A stretch of DNA of 64,000 bases from Macrocystis pyrifera. Lineage: Eukaryota; Sar; Phaeophyceae; Laminariales; Laminariaceae. Location of the stretch: contig JASSKH010000009.1 of assembly GCA_031763025.1 (NCBI GenBank), positions 8,621,305-8,685,304 of the forward strand, given 5' to 3'. The translations under genes and the position numbers were made by a program. Positions 55,020 to 64,000 of this stretch are shown piece by piece (position 1 is the stretch's first letter; every line of letters begins with the position of its first letter). Below the pieces are notes generated by a model. That model had not been told where the DNA came from. It saw only the letters and a program-made list of their open reading frames with translations, and did not search any database.

Positions 55020-56100
55020 TTTTGGGTCGTTCTGGGTGATAACTTTGGAAATACGACGAATTGGACGAGAATACTCGTACTACCCCAGTCGTTATCACCA
55101 GGACCGAGCGAACAAGTACTGTTTCGACAGTTTTTGTTTTTCGTCTGCCAATACATTAAAACCAAGTATGTTACAGCTTGTCAAGAGTCAAATCAGCATA
55201 TTTCCCAACACGACAAAAAATCTCGAAAAACGTTGCTTCCAACAAAGAAGAGAGAACACCCCATCTGTGGATGGCCGAAAGGAATCGTTCCCACACTATA
55301 TTCATACATCGGTTGGGTGGCTGCCGTGATATTTCCGCGACTTCCTGGGTCTCGTTTTTTGCCTATTGGTACGTCAATTTTTGTTTTAAAACACTTAGGA
55401 AGGACACTCCCCCTAGTGCCGTCCAAGTACGTGGTTTTTATGGTGATGTTAAAAGCCTCGCTCCCAGTCCATTGATCTCCCGTTTTTTCTGCATTTAGAA
55501 ATACGGAATCACATATAGAATACGCGCGCTCGGTTTATCACAATAATTGTAAAATTAGGTAAAAATGGAATATAGACGAGGCGTATTACGCAGCTTGCAA
55601 AGTTGAGTATGAACTATTTAATCAGTCGAACTCACAGCTGACGTATTTCAAAATTGATAAAATACGGAACTCAACTAACATACGGAAAAAAGACAGAACC
55701 AAGGAACATCTCCGCGGGAGAATAAGCGACTAAGAAGTACTTTTGAAATATGTTAGGTGTCAAGGCAGCATGGACCTAGCGACAGCCTAATACAGTATTA
55801 TTTCACGTTGCCAACGATCATTCAATGTAAGCATTGGATTGGACGAGGCCTCCTGCTCCGGAGCAGGAGGGCCTCGCCCGTGATAAACCCCGCGGTGAGT
55901 GCGCTCTCAGCGCGGCGCCCATCCCTGGGACCGAAATGATCGTGTTGAAAAAATACTACTAAGCCTGTAGGGTAGGTGGGAAGGTCTGTATTTTCCCTGT
56001 ACCTATCACCCTGTTCTCGCGGGGTAGGCTAGGCTTCGACAGACTGATCGCTTCGTGCGTTCTAACTCTGAGTAAATCCAACCAATCCTGGATTAATATC
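55020..56100. repeat. Composite of dispersed repeats A, B, core and C
   Basis: 55020-55210 is repeat A (partner 4960-5150). 55260-55785 is repeat B (partner 12575-12990), and within it 55575-55660 carries the inverted CGTCAGCTGTGA core. 55795-56100 is repeat C (partner 19105-19418) with the perfect palindrome at 55850-55869. A and B are not adjacent to C in the other places, so the modules combine differently. Confidence 0.75.
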
Positions 56101-56640
56101 GTCAGATACTACCCGTATTATTTACTGCTTCGCCGTTGTAGATGTATGTACAACAAAGTGCATACTGGTGGCAGTACCTACTGCTGTAGTACCTGTGGGT
56201 GGATATTTTTTATGTCCTCCGGTGGATCTGTTTTCCATTTTAAGCTTGTTCTCCTATGTACAGAAATACAAGGATTTTTTTACTACCAGAAACAAAAACG
56301 GTTCTTATATTTATGGACGAATGGGTGATTGATACCAGGTTTCTTGATCGATGATTATTTCGGTGCCTTCATAATATTCAGCCCCAGTCCTGTTTTCTCT
56401 GTCTCAAACGCGGCAGCTATATGTCACTCCAGGGGTCCGTATGCTTCCCGTCTAGCAGCCTTTCTGATCTCCTTGCGTCATTTGTACTCTGTTTCACTGC
56501 AGAATATATTTTTGCATTGGCTTTTGTTCTTATTTTCTGGTCTTGCTTGTGTTGTTGTGTTCTCGTGCCCGATACGCTGGCACTTTTCACTTGCTTGACC
56601 CTTGAATTTGCGATTATTGTTTTGTTTTTGGTCTTCCTCT
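56101..56640. other. No supported feature
   Basis: Short frames on both strands (e.g. plus 56329-56598, hydrophobic) with no motif. Confidence 0.3.
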
Positions 56641-56649
56641 GTTTCACAG

Positions 56650-56764
56650 TCTGTGACCACAGAACCAGTATCTCTCTAGGACAAGGAATCAGCACGGACG
56701 TTGGGTGTACTGATGAAGCTGGGTAGAAAGGACAATTTAATGTGAAGACAACAACACTAACAGC

Positions 56765-56795
<31 letters not shown>

Positions 56796-56900
56796 GCAGC
56801 AGTCCGTGACTTGCAGAGTTAATATCCAGGACAAGGAATCAGGACGGACACTGGGTGTACTGATGAAGCTGTGGGTAGAAATAACGAGTTAATGTAAAGA
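56650..56900 (+). repeat. Dispersed repeat D, two copies around an AAC microsatellite
   Basis: ACAAGGAATCAGCACGGAC (56681) and ACAAGGAATCAGGACGGAC (56831), both followed by 'gggtgtactgatgaagct' and 'gggtagaaa', lie on either side of (AAC)n at 56747-56802. Related copies: 44380-44525 and, inverted, 57660-57720. Confidence 0.75.
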
Positions 56901-57109
56901 CGACAGACACCACCAATCCTGGTGCAATCGCAAGCAGCTCCCCGGGATGTAATCCAGGGTCACGTTAATATGATATATCGTGCAGGCAGGACTTACAGTA
57001 GGACGTATGCCCTAAAGTAAATCATTAAGGTTATTATATACCTCCTCATAGATCAGGAATATAACTGCCCTGAATATCTACTTTAGATCATAAAGTAGGA
57101 ATCGGTGGT
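56901..57109. other. No supported feature
   Basis: Plain sequence between repeat D and the tandem gene cluster. Confidence 0.3.
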
Positions 57110-57600
57110 CTTTCCGAGCTACTGTATTAATAGTACACTTTGAAACATCAACCAACGACAAACGCAAACGGGCGAAGACACGTGGCGTATGTGTGCCGCG
57201 AGGAGCAGGAGGGGGGGAGGAGGAAGAGGAGATGAAGGTGGGGGAGTAGGAGCGGGAGGGGTTCGTCCATCGACGTACAGTAGTACCTTATTCGAGCACA
57301 AATATACGCAACATACGAAAAAAAAATGCAACGATCGATAATAAACTTTGGTTGTGCTGCCAAAGGCAAAAATACGATTCACGATTCTTCGTGCCCATCA
57401 AAACTGTGGCAACCGCCACGCGCCAATGGCGACAACATGGTGGAAGGAGGATGCGCGGCGTCTAGTCTGTATGTAGCAAGACGGAGACGACATAGGCGGG
57501 GCTGGTCATTGCTTGATGCTTGCCTGATATATACCTCTCATCGACGAACACTTCGCAGCGCTCGGTCTCCAGGAGTTACGAACTGAGCACAAGCGACAAG
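57110..57600 (-). pseudogene. Unit 1 of a tandem family of small multi-exon genes (degraded)
   Basis: On the minus strand, an exon-like piece (about 57590-57535) reads L-L-E-T-E-R-C-E-V-F-V-D-E-R and stops at a possible GT donor (complement of 57533-57534). Further down (57300-57140) lies a Pro/Leu-rich exon ending A-A-H-I-R-H-V-S-S-P-V-C-V-C. Both match units 2 and 3. A TAA just before the first piece, and a weak donor (GTATAT), argue that this unit is decayed. Confidence 0.45.
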
Positions 57601-57659
57601 CGACTTCAAAAACACTACCAGGTACTGTAAGTACAGTACGTACATGTGCTCTCCACACC

Positions 57660-57720
57660 AAACCGTTCTTTCTGCCGGTCGACATCCAGCACATCCAGTG
57701 TCCGTGCCGATTCGCACGGT
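57660..57720 (-). repeat. Dispersed repeat D, inverted copy
   Basis: The complement reads GAATCGGCACGGACACTGG..GATGTCGAC..CAGAAAGAACGG, matching 44459-44515 and the copies near 56681 and 56831. Confidence 0.65.
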
Positions 57721-57779
57721 ACCCGACAGCGAAAAAAAAACAAGAGGAACTATCTGGCCTCGGGCTCATCTCAAGCCGT

Positions 57780-58200
57780 GCTATGCTACTAGGAACAAAA
57801 AACAGGGAGGGCCACATGCGGGTTTAGAGGTGAGAGTCTCGAGGCGCACACATCAAGACTGCAAGAGGATGTACCAGCAGGCGTGAGGCTCGCCGCCGAG
57901 GCCGCTGATCACTTTCTTCACGCTAGCCTTTCGGTGCGTGTACATCAAGATACAAAAAAAAAAAAAAAACGGTGGTTGGTACGGTAAAACTAAAAAACAG
58001 ACATATCGCTCTTCCTGCTCTTCGTATCTTTATTTGCGAACGGCAACGCAAGGGCAAGGGCGCGCGGCGTGTGGGTGCCACTACGAGGAGGAGGGGGGGG
58101 GGGGGGGCGCAGGCAGGGGGGTGGTTAGTGCTTGCTTACCTCTCGTCAGTGAGCGCTTTGGTGCACTGCGTCTCCACGAGATCAGAAACAAGCAAACGTG
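57780..58200 (-). pseudogene. Unit 2 of the tandem small-gene family
   Basis: The minus strand has three exon-like blocks. 58195-58140 reads V-S-D-L-V-E-T-Q-C-T-K-A-L-T-D-E-R and ends at a good GTAAGC donor (GT is the complement of 58138-58139). 58110-57995 is a poly-Pro run (poly-G on plus) continuing L-L-L-V-V-A-P-T-R-R-A-P-L-P-L-R-C. 57900-57790 is a block with A-C-W-Y-I-L-L-Q-S. The same blocks in the same order occur in unit 3, which gives the exon structure. The start exon with a signal peptide is not seen here. Confidence 0.5.
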
Positions 58201-58259
58201 ATTATACTGTAGTACAGTACGAGGCCAACAACATGAAAAATATATATGTTCTCATGCTA

Positions 58260-58740
58260 CGAGCGAAACAAAACTGGGGACGGCCACATGCGGGCTGGAA
58301 ATGAGAACCTCGAGGCGTACACACCAAGACCGTATGAGGACACAGCAGGAGGCGCGAGGTGCACACACCAAGACTGCACGAGGGAGCAGCAGCCGCAGGC
58401 GCGCTGCCCGCTGCCGAGGCTGCTCATCGCTGCCTGGTGTTTGCCTCTCGGTGTACCCGTCACAGCAGTATCCAAAAAATGAAAATCTCGGTGTTTGGTA
58501 CGATAAAAATTAAAAAGATCAGACGGACACCTCTGCCGTCTCTTCGTATCTTTTCGTAGGCGACAAACAACGCAAGGGCAGGACCGCCCGACGTGTGCGT
58601 GCCGTGATGAGGGGGGGCGGAGGAGGAAGAGGAGGAAGAGGAGGGCGAGGGGGACGGGGGCTGCGCTTTCTGTTGGATACACACCATAGTCACTGCACCA
58701 CCAACCACGGTGCTGACTGCTACGACAACAACAGCTCACC
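58260..58740 (-). CDS. Unit 3, probable downstream exons of the secreted-protein gene
   Basis: Downstream of the 58873 donor, the minus strand has a candidate acceptor (ATCCAACAG, cut near 58675). An exon follows that is Pro-rich then basic, ending T-R-R-A-V-L-P-L-R-C (parallel to unit 2). Further down is a Cys-rich block, R-A-C-G-C-C-S-L-V-Q-S-W-C-V-H-L (about 58415-58370). Exact exon limits cannot be fixed; in the Pro-rich frame a stop occurs near 58525. Conservation of these blocks between units is the main support. Confidence 0.4.
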
Positions 58741-58872
58741 GGATGGATATTCTTGACACCAATACATAAATCCGATTAAACAAGAACAATCAATGGCACC
58801 GGTACACACCCACCACAACACAGGCGTGCCCTGCAAAGCTGGGAGCTTAACTCCCTACGACTGCTCGCTCAC

Positions 58873-59046
58873 CTTTCGTCGGTGAGCGCTTCACAACACG
58901 CGGACTCCACGACGTCCTCCATGCCCTTGACGAGGGGGTTGGTCTGGCCTTCGTCGGGGGGGGTTAAAGCGGGAGAACGTGGGGGCAGCAGCATTGGAGC
59001 CACAGACCAGCCCGAGAGTCACGAGGGCAACGATGTCGGTGCGCAT
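58873..59046 (-). CDS. First exon of a small secreted protein (unit 3)
   Basis: The minus-strand ATG at 59046 starts MRTDIVALVTLGLVCGSNA, a typical signal peptide (short basic start, hydrophobic core, small residues before the cut). The exon continues A-A-P-T-F-S-R-F-N-P-P and, after a one-base frame change in a C8 tract (plus-strand G8, 58956-58963), D-E-G-Q-T-N-P-L-V-K-G-M-E-D-V-V-E-S-A-C-C-E-A-L-T-D-E-R. It ends at GTGAGC (GT is the complement of 58871-58872). The E-x-x-L-T-D-E-R end and the splice donor are shared with units 2 and, more weakly, 1. The indel may be a homopolymer sequencing error or a real break. Function unknown; predicted secreted or ER-targeted. Confidence 0.55.
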
Positions 59047-59513
59047 GACGGTGACGAGATTCTGTGTGGCGGTAGCAGGACTTGATACGCGACGCGTGTG
59101 CTGTAGGTGGTGGTGGTGGTGGTGGTGGCGCGAGGCTTGGTCTTGGCGGGTGGTGGTGGGACTGGTGTGAGGCGCACAGCACCGACAAAAAAAAAAACGA
59201 ACGACGTGTATTTTTTGCTGTGCGCTGTCTCGGTGGAAAACCAGGCACGAGACAGGATTGAGACAGGTGGGGCTGGGGGGGAGGGGGAGGGTGGGGGAGG
59301 TCTTGACTGTCTTTGTTGGCCGAGATGACGACGGGGATGTGTGATGAGTGCCATCATCACCCGCCACTCGGCGGGGCGGATTTACCGTCATTCACACGCA
59401 CGAAATCTCCATGCTCGCGATGCCATGCTCCGACATTTCACCCGTCAAGTGGCTCTGAAGTATAGTGCGTGGCGCCAAACCGTAAAACGGAAAGCTTTGG
59501 CTCTCGATTATCT

Positions 59514-59606
59514 CGACCAATCACCGAGCTACGGAGCTTGTTTGTCGATTGCTTGACCAATCACCACCGAGCTCGGAGACCGGTTATCGATTGCTCGACC
59601 AATGAA
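59514..59606 (+). promoter_or_regulatory. Three phased CCAAT boxes upstream of the secreted-protein gene
   Basis: CCAAT at 59517-59521, 59557-59561 and 59599-59603 (spacing 40 and 42 bp), each within a repeated TCGATT..(C/T)T(C/T)GACCAAT(C/G)A unit. They lie about 470-560 bp upstream of the ATG at 59046 on the minus strand. CCAAT boxes bind NF-Y-type factors in either orientation, so a promoter role is plausible. It could also just be a short tandem repeat. Confidence 0.4.
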
Positions 59607-60250
59607 GGCGAGGAGAGTAGTCCAACAACGGAGACGGCGCGCGGCGCAATCGCACAGTCCCGTTTACAGGTCCCTGGGCACGCTAATTTCGGAGCACGCC
59701 GACGATACGTACTCGTACTGGTACTGTGCACATAGTTGCACCACCTGCAGAAAAGCCATCGAATATAAGAAATGAAGTGCCTGGTACCTGTTACTGTACC
59801 GTACCGTACGTAATAAGAACAGAAGACTCACATTTTGGGGAGCGCTAAGTGGATTGGACTTAGAAACCGTACTCAGCGGAGAGGGCCACACTAAATCCTG
59901 CTCAAAAGCCTATGCTCAAGGTTGTTCAAGGATGGTGTCACGATAAGGTCCTAAGGCTTGGCCCCATCATCAGCCGTTTTTTTTAGAAGCCATACTAACG
60001 TATTCAAGTATCTTACTACGGTACCAAGACGGTACTATAAATATCACACTTTACGTCTGTACCAGGTACGAATAATTCGACGCGAGTCGACGAGGTAAGA
60101 AAGGGCTGAATAAATCCTCTCGCGATAAAAACGCAAGGCACAGGAGCCCTCCTAGTGGGGAGGAGGCAGGAGAGTCTTCCGTTTATATGTGACCCCAGAT
60201 CTGAGCTACGACTAATAATGGGAGAGAGAGGTAAAAGAGGGACAGATCAC
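59607..60250. other. No supported gene; short dispersed repeat at 60065-60180
   Basis: 60065-60180 is related to 41738-41830 ('aattcgacgcgagtc', 'aagaaagggctgaat'). The rest is unremarkable. Confidence 0.4.
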
Positions 60251-60254
60251 GAAG

Positions 60255-61190
60255 AAAACCATGGACCCAACCATAGTTCATCATGTTGTATGTCCCGTGG
60301 TGCAACCCATGGAAAACCCATGTACCACGGAATAGACCATCATCCAATCCATAGGTCCATGGTGAATACGGTGGTACATTCCGTGACATCTACGTGACCC
60401 GTGGCGTATTCCATGGTACACCATGAAAGACGCCATGATATACTCCATGGTGCCCGACGATGCCAGCGTGGACGTTTCGCCCATGAACCAACCTGCTGCA
60501 TGATACATGCCATCGTCACCCATGCCACGTTCCACGGAAGTTCCATGTGACCTTTCCCATGGCTAGTTTCCTCATGGTATACATACATATACAGTACTAA
60601 AGCACATTCCGTGAAACGAAACCGTCCATGGGGTTTGCCCTGACATAGGGTCATGGTGACGTTCATGGGAGATCCCGTAGACGGTCCCACAGATTATTCC
60701 GTGGGCGCACCTGGGTGCGTCCATGATTGCCTCGCGGCACGTGTCATAGACCATTGGTAGCAGAATCAATTGGAGAGTCCATGGAAGATCCCATGACCAT
60801 TCGTCACACCATGGGGGAAAGGAGTAGCCTATACTGTCTGAGAATCCTACACTACCATGGAGAAGCCTTTCCGGCATGGAAAGTCCGATCATGATGCACC
60901 CCATGGTGCATGCCATGGTGGGTCCACTGATGGTTAGATATATGGTGTGTCCCACGGGACGTTTCATGGAGAAACCCGTGATCTAACCCTAACCACAACC
61001 GGGGCCATGCTGTGTTGTGTTCCAGGGTGAAACCATGGCATCGACCACAGGCCAGTCCGTGGGGTAACCCGTGACGCACACCATGGTCGAACGTGGCGTG
61101 CCCAATAGTTCCACTCATGAAATATCCATGAACTATACCATTGGTCGTTCCGTGGTAGGCGTCCGTGGGCTGTTCCATGTTCGACGATGG
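60255..61190. repeat. CCATGG/CCGTGG word island
   Basis: Over about 0.93 kb, CCATGG, CCGTGG and one-base variants (CCATGA, CCATGT, TCATGG) recur every ~10-20 bp with variable spacers and no stable longer unit. The word is palindromic, so both strands look alike. Open frames run through on the minus strand (rich in M, H, G, T), which I treat as a consequence of composition. Confidence 0.85.
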
Positions 61191-61991
61191 TGCTGTCCAA
61201 GTGTTGTACGTAGATCATTGGAGTAGTGAGGGTGCCACGTTAGCTTACTGATGGCCACCGCTTGCAGACACACGTCGAAATTTGGCCTATCCATACTACT
61301 GTAGAGACGTACAGGTAGTATCTATTCCGTAGTAGGTGCAAGGCACTTCGCTCCGCGGCTACGCCGCCCGCTACGCTCGCTCAGGAAGGAAAAGTACATC
61401 AACTAATGCGAAGCGGACAGAGGTCCATCATTGAATATAGTGTTTTTATGACTGTAGTTGCAAACTGGCGACTTGATAATGTCAAGAGTCCCGCCGCCAT
61501 GCTTCAGGAGAAAACAGCTCGGGCGCCACATACGATTCCCGCCGTGGGTGGTTCCGCCCGCTGCGCTCGCTCACTTGACGTACGTACGTATATACCCCCG
61601 GGGTAGGGTACTTATTTTCTTCTTTTGATATGATGTACGTGCGAAAGAGAAAGCACAGCACGGCACAGCAGCCCCGCCGAAACAATGAAAATGAAACCGA
61701 AAATTTCGGAAAGAAAAAAAAAAAAACGTCCCCTCGCATGAAATAATTTTCTGTCTGATTGGAACACCTTGCACCGGTCAAAAAAGAAAAAAATCGAACA
61801 ACAGAGATTATCTCAGCCTCGTACGCCGCCCGCCCATCTTGCGACCACCTCGCCACCGATTCGGTCCGGGTAAAGCTTTCCTCACTCTTTGCCACAGTGA
61901 GCACCGTCGACCTCCTCGCGCTAAGCCAGTCACCGTGGCCCTAGTTCGCCAGCTCGACAATGTTGGTGCTCAGACTGGGTGGCTCTCTCTT
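61191..61991. repeat. Third copy of a duplicated-block segment (61365-61495); otherwise no gene
   Basis: GCCGCCCGCTACGCTCGCTC (61367), then 'gcgaagcggacagaggtcc' and 'gcaaactggcgacttg', match 2375-2480 and 51660-51770 of the segmental duplication. A shorter echo (TTCCGCCCGCTGCGCTCGCT) is at 61551. Frames around 61482-61904 carry no motifs. Confidence 0.7.
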
Positions 61992-62192
61992 TGACCTTCA
62001 GTTTGATCGCAAAAATAAACACCGCTTGAATCTTATCTTGCAATACCGAACGACCCGAATAGACTATCACATACTCTATCCAATATCACAGTGTGACCTT
62101 CAGTTTGATCGCAAAATAAACACCGCTTGAATCTAATTTTACAATACCGAACGACCCTAATAGACTATCACATACTCTATCCAATATCACAG
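61992..62192. repeat. 102-bp tandem duplication
   Basis: Two copies, starting at about 61992 and 62094, of TGACCTTCAGTTTGATCGCA through 'ctctatccaatatcacag', with few differences. Confidence 0.9.
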
Positions 62193-62938
62193 AGGGAGGC
62201 CAGACAAAGCTCATTCATGCTTCCCTCGTGTCTCGAGGCACACGCAACGCCTAGCCACGAGTACGGCGACCGCGCTCCTTGCCCCCCCTCTACCCGCCAG
62301 CCCCCCCGCGACGGCGCCGGGTTCGCCCGCGGTGCCGTGCTCCGAGTACACGCACGCACACGAAGCGAAAGAAGAAAAAAGGAAAAAAGGGCCGAAAGTG
62401 CCAAGAGAGATGTAGAAAACACAGAACCGTTGGAAAGGTCCGGCAAGTAATAAAGGGAGGCGATTTCCAAGTGGGAGCTCTGAGAGGCCAGGGATGTACC
62501 AACCGAGCACGCTCAGAGAGTGAGATATCTGTAAGTAGTTCTATACATATGCAAGCTACGAAAGCCTAACGTGATGATACCTTTTTGAAAACATACACTT
62601 ACTAACGGAGTTCGTACAGTAGTACAGCAGCATCAGCCGCAAGCACTGTTACGCGACAAGCTTAGTGTTGTTGTTCTTTAATTCTTTTCACATACGATGC
62701 ACACAGCAGTGAGTGTGGGAGAGTCCCGCGATCAGTCGCTAGAGCAGCCATGCTTCATCCCAGGTAACTATTGCCATGTATCGGTCTTTCTTGCAAGCTT
62801 TGTGCTGTTGTTGATATTGGCGCAAACCATCAGCAGCAGCCCGTACCAGTATTTTTCATCGATAGAGAAGAGGAAAACACAGCGCACTCGGATGTCCACG
62901 GCGCACGCTACTCTACTCAGATGCCCCCCCCCCCCCCC
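62193..62938. other. No supported gene; ends in a poly-C run
   Basis: Frames in 62200-62470 are open on both strands through C-rich and A-rich runs. 62697 onward has a plus frame that runs into the LINE, but its first ~75 codons have no motif. C16 at 62923-62938 directly precedes the LINE. Confidence 0.4.
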
Positions 62939-63559
62939 CTATAGAGGGATAACGCTACTAAGCGCAGTAGGCAAACTACAATGTAAGATTTTGAACGATA
63001 GAATGGGAACGATGATGGAGAAGGAACACAGAATAAACGAAGGGCAAGCAGGGTTTAGGCCAAACCGTAGCTGCGTAGACCATGTGTACACCTTAGGTAA
63101 GACAATCCAAGGCAGGAAAGACGCAAGACTAACGACGTACTGTTTCTTCCTAGATGTGCAGAAAGCCTACGACACAGTATGGAGAAATGGATTGTGGAAA
63201 AAAACTGTGGGAAATAGGAATCAGAGGAAAGATGTGGAGAATGATGCAAAAGACGTCGGAATGTGCGAGAAGTGCTGTGATGCTGGACGCGGAAATATCG
63301 AAATGTTGGTATTTTACAAGGAGTTGTATAGGGATGTACGTTGTCACCCAACCTATTCAAGACACATATTAAGGACCTGATAATAGCAGTCGAAGCAGCA
63401 AGGCAGGGAGTCACGGTAGGCGAAGATGCGGTGTCGGGATTGATGTTTACAGATAACTCTGTGGGGATATCAGAAACACCCGAAGGATTGCAGAAACAAA
63501 TAGAGAAGGCGCTAGAATACACTAGGAAATGGAGGGTGACGGCGAACGTCAAGAAATGA
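62939..63559 (+). pseudogene. LINE reverse transcriptase domain (frameshifted)
   Basis: It reads Y-R-G-I-T-L-L-S-A-V-G-K-L, E-H-R-I-N-E-G-Q-A-G-F-R-P-N-R-S-C-V-D-H and F-L-D-V-Q-K-A-Y-D-T-V-W (first catalytic Asp). Then, across frame changes (near 63200 and 63330), it reads G-C..L-S-P-N-L-F and L-M-F-T-D-N-S-V-G-I. The catalytic F-x-D-D box reads F-T-D-N, so the second Asp is lost. It ends W-R-V-T-A-N-V-K-K before the inserted repeat. In an intact element this enzyme primes on nicked target DNA. Confidence 0.85.
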
Positions 63560-63567
63560 GCAGTAGA

Positions 63568-63650
63568 TATTTTTTTACAAAATTATTAAATACGTCAGCT
63601 GTGAGTTCGACTGATTAAGTAGTTGATACTCAACTTTGCAAGCTGTTGTT
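63568..63650. mobile_element. Short repeat inserted in the LINE ('CGTCAGCTGTGA' core)
   Basis: About 83 bp interrupts the LINE reading frame; the LINE sequence resumes with N-E-D-K-V-N-P-V-N-F. The insert contains TACGTCAGCTGTGAGTTCGA and 'actcaactttgcaagctg', matching 5190-5275 and, inverted, 55575-55660. Its size and lack of coding point to a MITE- or SINE-fragment-like element. Confidence 0.65.
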
Positions 63651-64000
63651 TGCAACGAAGATAAGGTAAACCCGGTAAATTTCAGTTGGAAGTGGGGAGA
63701 AGATGAATTGCCGATTATAGACCAGTACACAATGGCGCAGAGATCTCAAAAGACTGCTCTTGGGATACACATATAGCAAAAGTAATAGGAAAGGGTAAGG
63801 CACAAGTAGGCAAGATGGATGCGATCCTAACAGACTCGCACCTTGACACCAGGATTAAGATATGTATCCTGATGAATGTGATAGTACCAAAGCTAGAATA
63901 TGCAGGAGAAGTATGGGAAGGGAACGCGAAACTCGTAAAACAGTTGGAAACAGTACAGACAGCAGCTAAAAACATCCTAAGATGCTCAAGTACGACTAGT
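63651..64000 (+). pseudogene. LINE ORF2, region after the RT
   Basis: It reads F-S-W-K-W-G-E-D-E-L-P-I-I-D-Q-Y, I-A-K-V-I-G-K-G-K-A-Q-V-G-K-M-D-A-I-L and V-I-V-P-K-L-E-Y-A-G-E-V-W across frame changes. It joins the RT to the C-terminal segment seen whole in the copy at 33497. Confidence 0.75.

Larger units (their letters stand above)
62939..64000 (+). mobile_element. LINE (non-LTR retrotransposon), second copy, continues past the window
   Basis: It starts right after C16 and encodes the RT domain. Its last ~160 bp in the window (63842-64000) nearly duplicate 33468-33632 of the first copy, so both belong to one family. It carries a short inserted repeat at 63568-63650. 5'-truncated at the poly-C boundary. 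Confidence 0.85.

Noticed and set aside
60183-61218. Several overlapping minus-strand ORFs rich in Met/His/Gly
   Set aside because: They arise from the CCATGG word repeat, which rarely makes stops on the minus strand, and no gene-like organisation is seen.

Overview
This is eukaryotic nuclear DNA made up mostly of mobile elements and degenerate repeats, with very few host genes. The evidence for a eukaryote is Ty1/copia and Ty3/gypsy LTR retrotransposons, a LINE-type element, a tRNA-derived SINE with a poly(A) tail, GT splice donors in a small gene family, and long micro- and minisatellites. The gypsy C-terminus (a chromodomain-like PSWERE block, then a KGDDGLW..LGKIS block) and the copia RT style remind me of algal or oomycete (stramenopile or red algal) elements. 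That lineage guess is low confidence and rests on recall only.

Layout: (1) 15-1853 is an intact hypothetical multi-pass membrane protein gene. It lies in a roughly 3-kb block that recurs at about 49.4-52.4 kb, where the gene copy is a pseudogene. (2) 3.1-4.8 kb is a small DNA transposon remnant with a pogo/CENP-B-like helix-turn-helix protein. (3) 6533-12276 (minus) is a complete but decayed copia element whose 5' LTR carries a tRNA-derived SINE. (4) 13.43-14.47 kb is a TTCCA/TGGAA word-repeat island. (5) 15.85-17.35 kb (minus) is a truncated gypsy integrase/chromodomain remnant. (6) 19742-32332 (plus) is a 12.6-kb gypsy element with 278-bp LTRs about 90% identical by my hand count. Between Gag and the protease it carries a complete NADAR/YbiA-like domain, which is the most unusual feature of the window. 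(7) 33461-34495 is a 5'-truncated LINE with a target-site duplication next to a poly-C run; a second copy of the family enters at 62.94 kb and runs off the right edge. (8) 37-48 kb is mostly tandem repeats, a 1.07-kb foldback (TIR) element and coding remnants. (9) 48.99-52.38 kb is the pseudogene copy of the first locus. (10) 52.45-54.9 kb is a 43-bp satellite built on ATCGAT and ACAATAG words. (11) 55-57 kb is composite dispersed repeats. (12) 57.1-59.05 kb (minus) is a tandem cluster of three related small multi-exon genes or gene fragments; the most upstream has a signal peptide, and CCAAT boxes lie upstream. (13) 60.25-61.19 kb is a CCATGG/CCGTGG word island.

Within the elements, gag, protease, RT, RNase H and integrase are all recognisable, but nearly all carry frameshifts or stops, so none of the elements looks autonomous now. 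The exception is the NADAR segment of the gypsy element, which reads through without a break. Domain calls come from reading the conceptual translations by eye; no database search was run.
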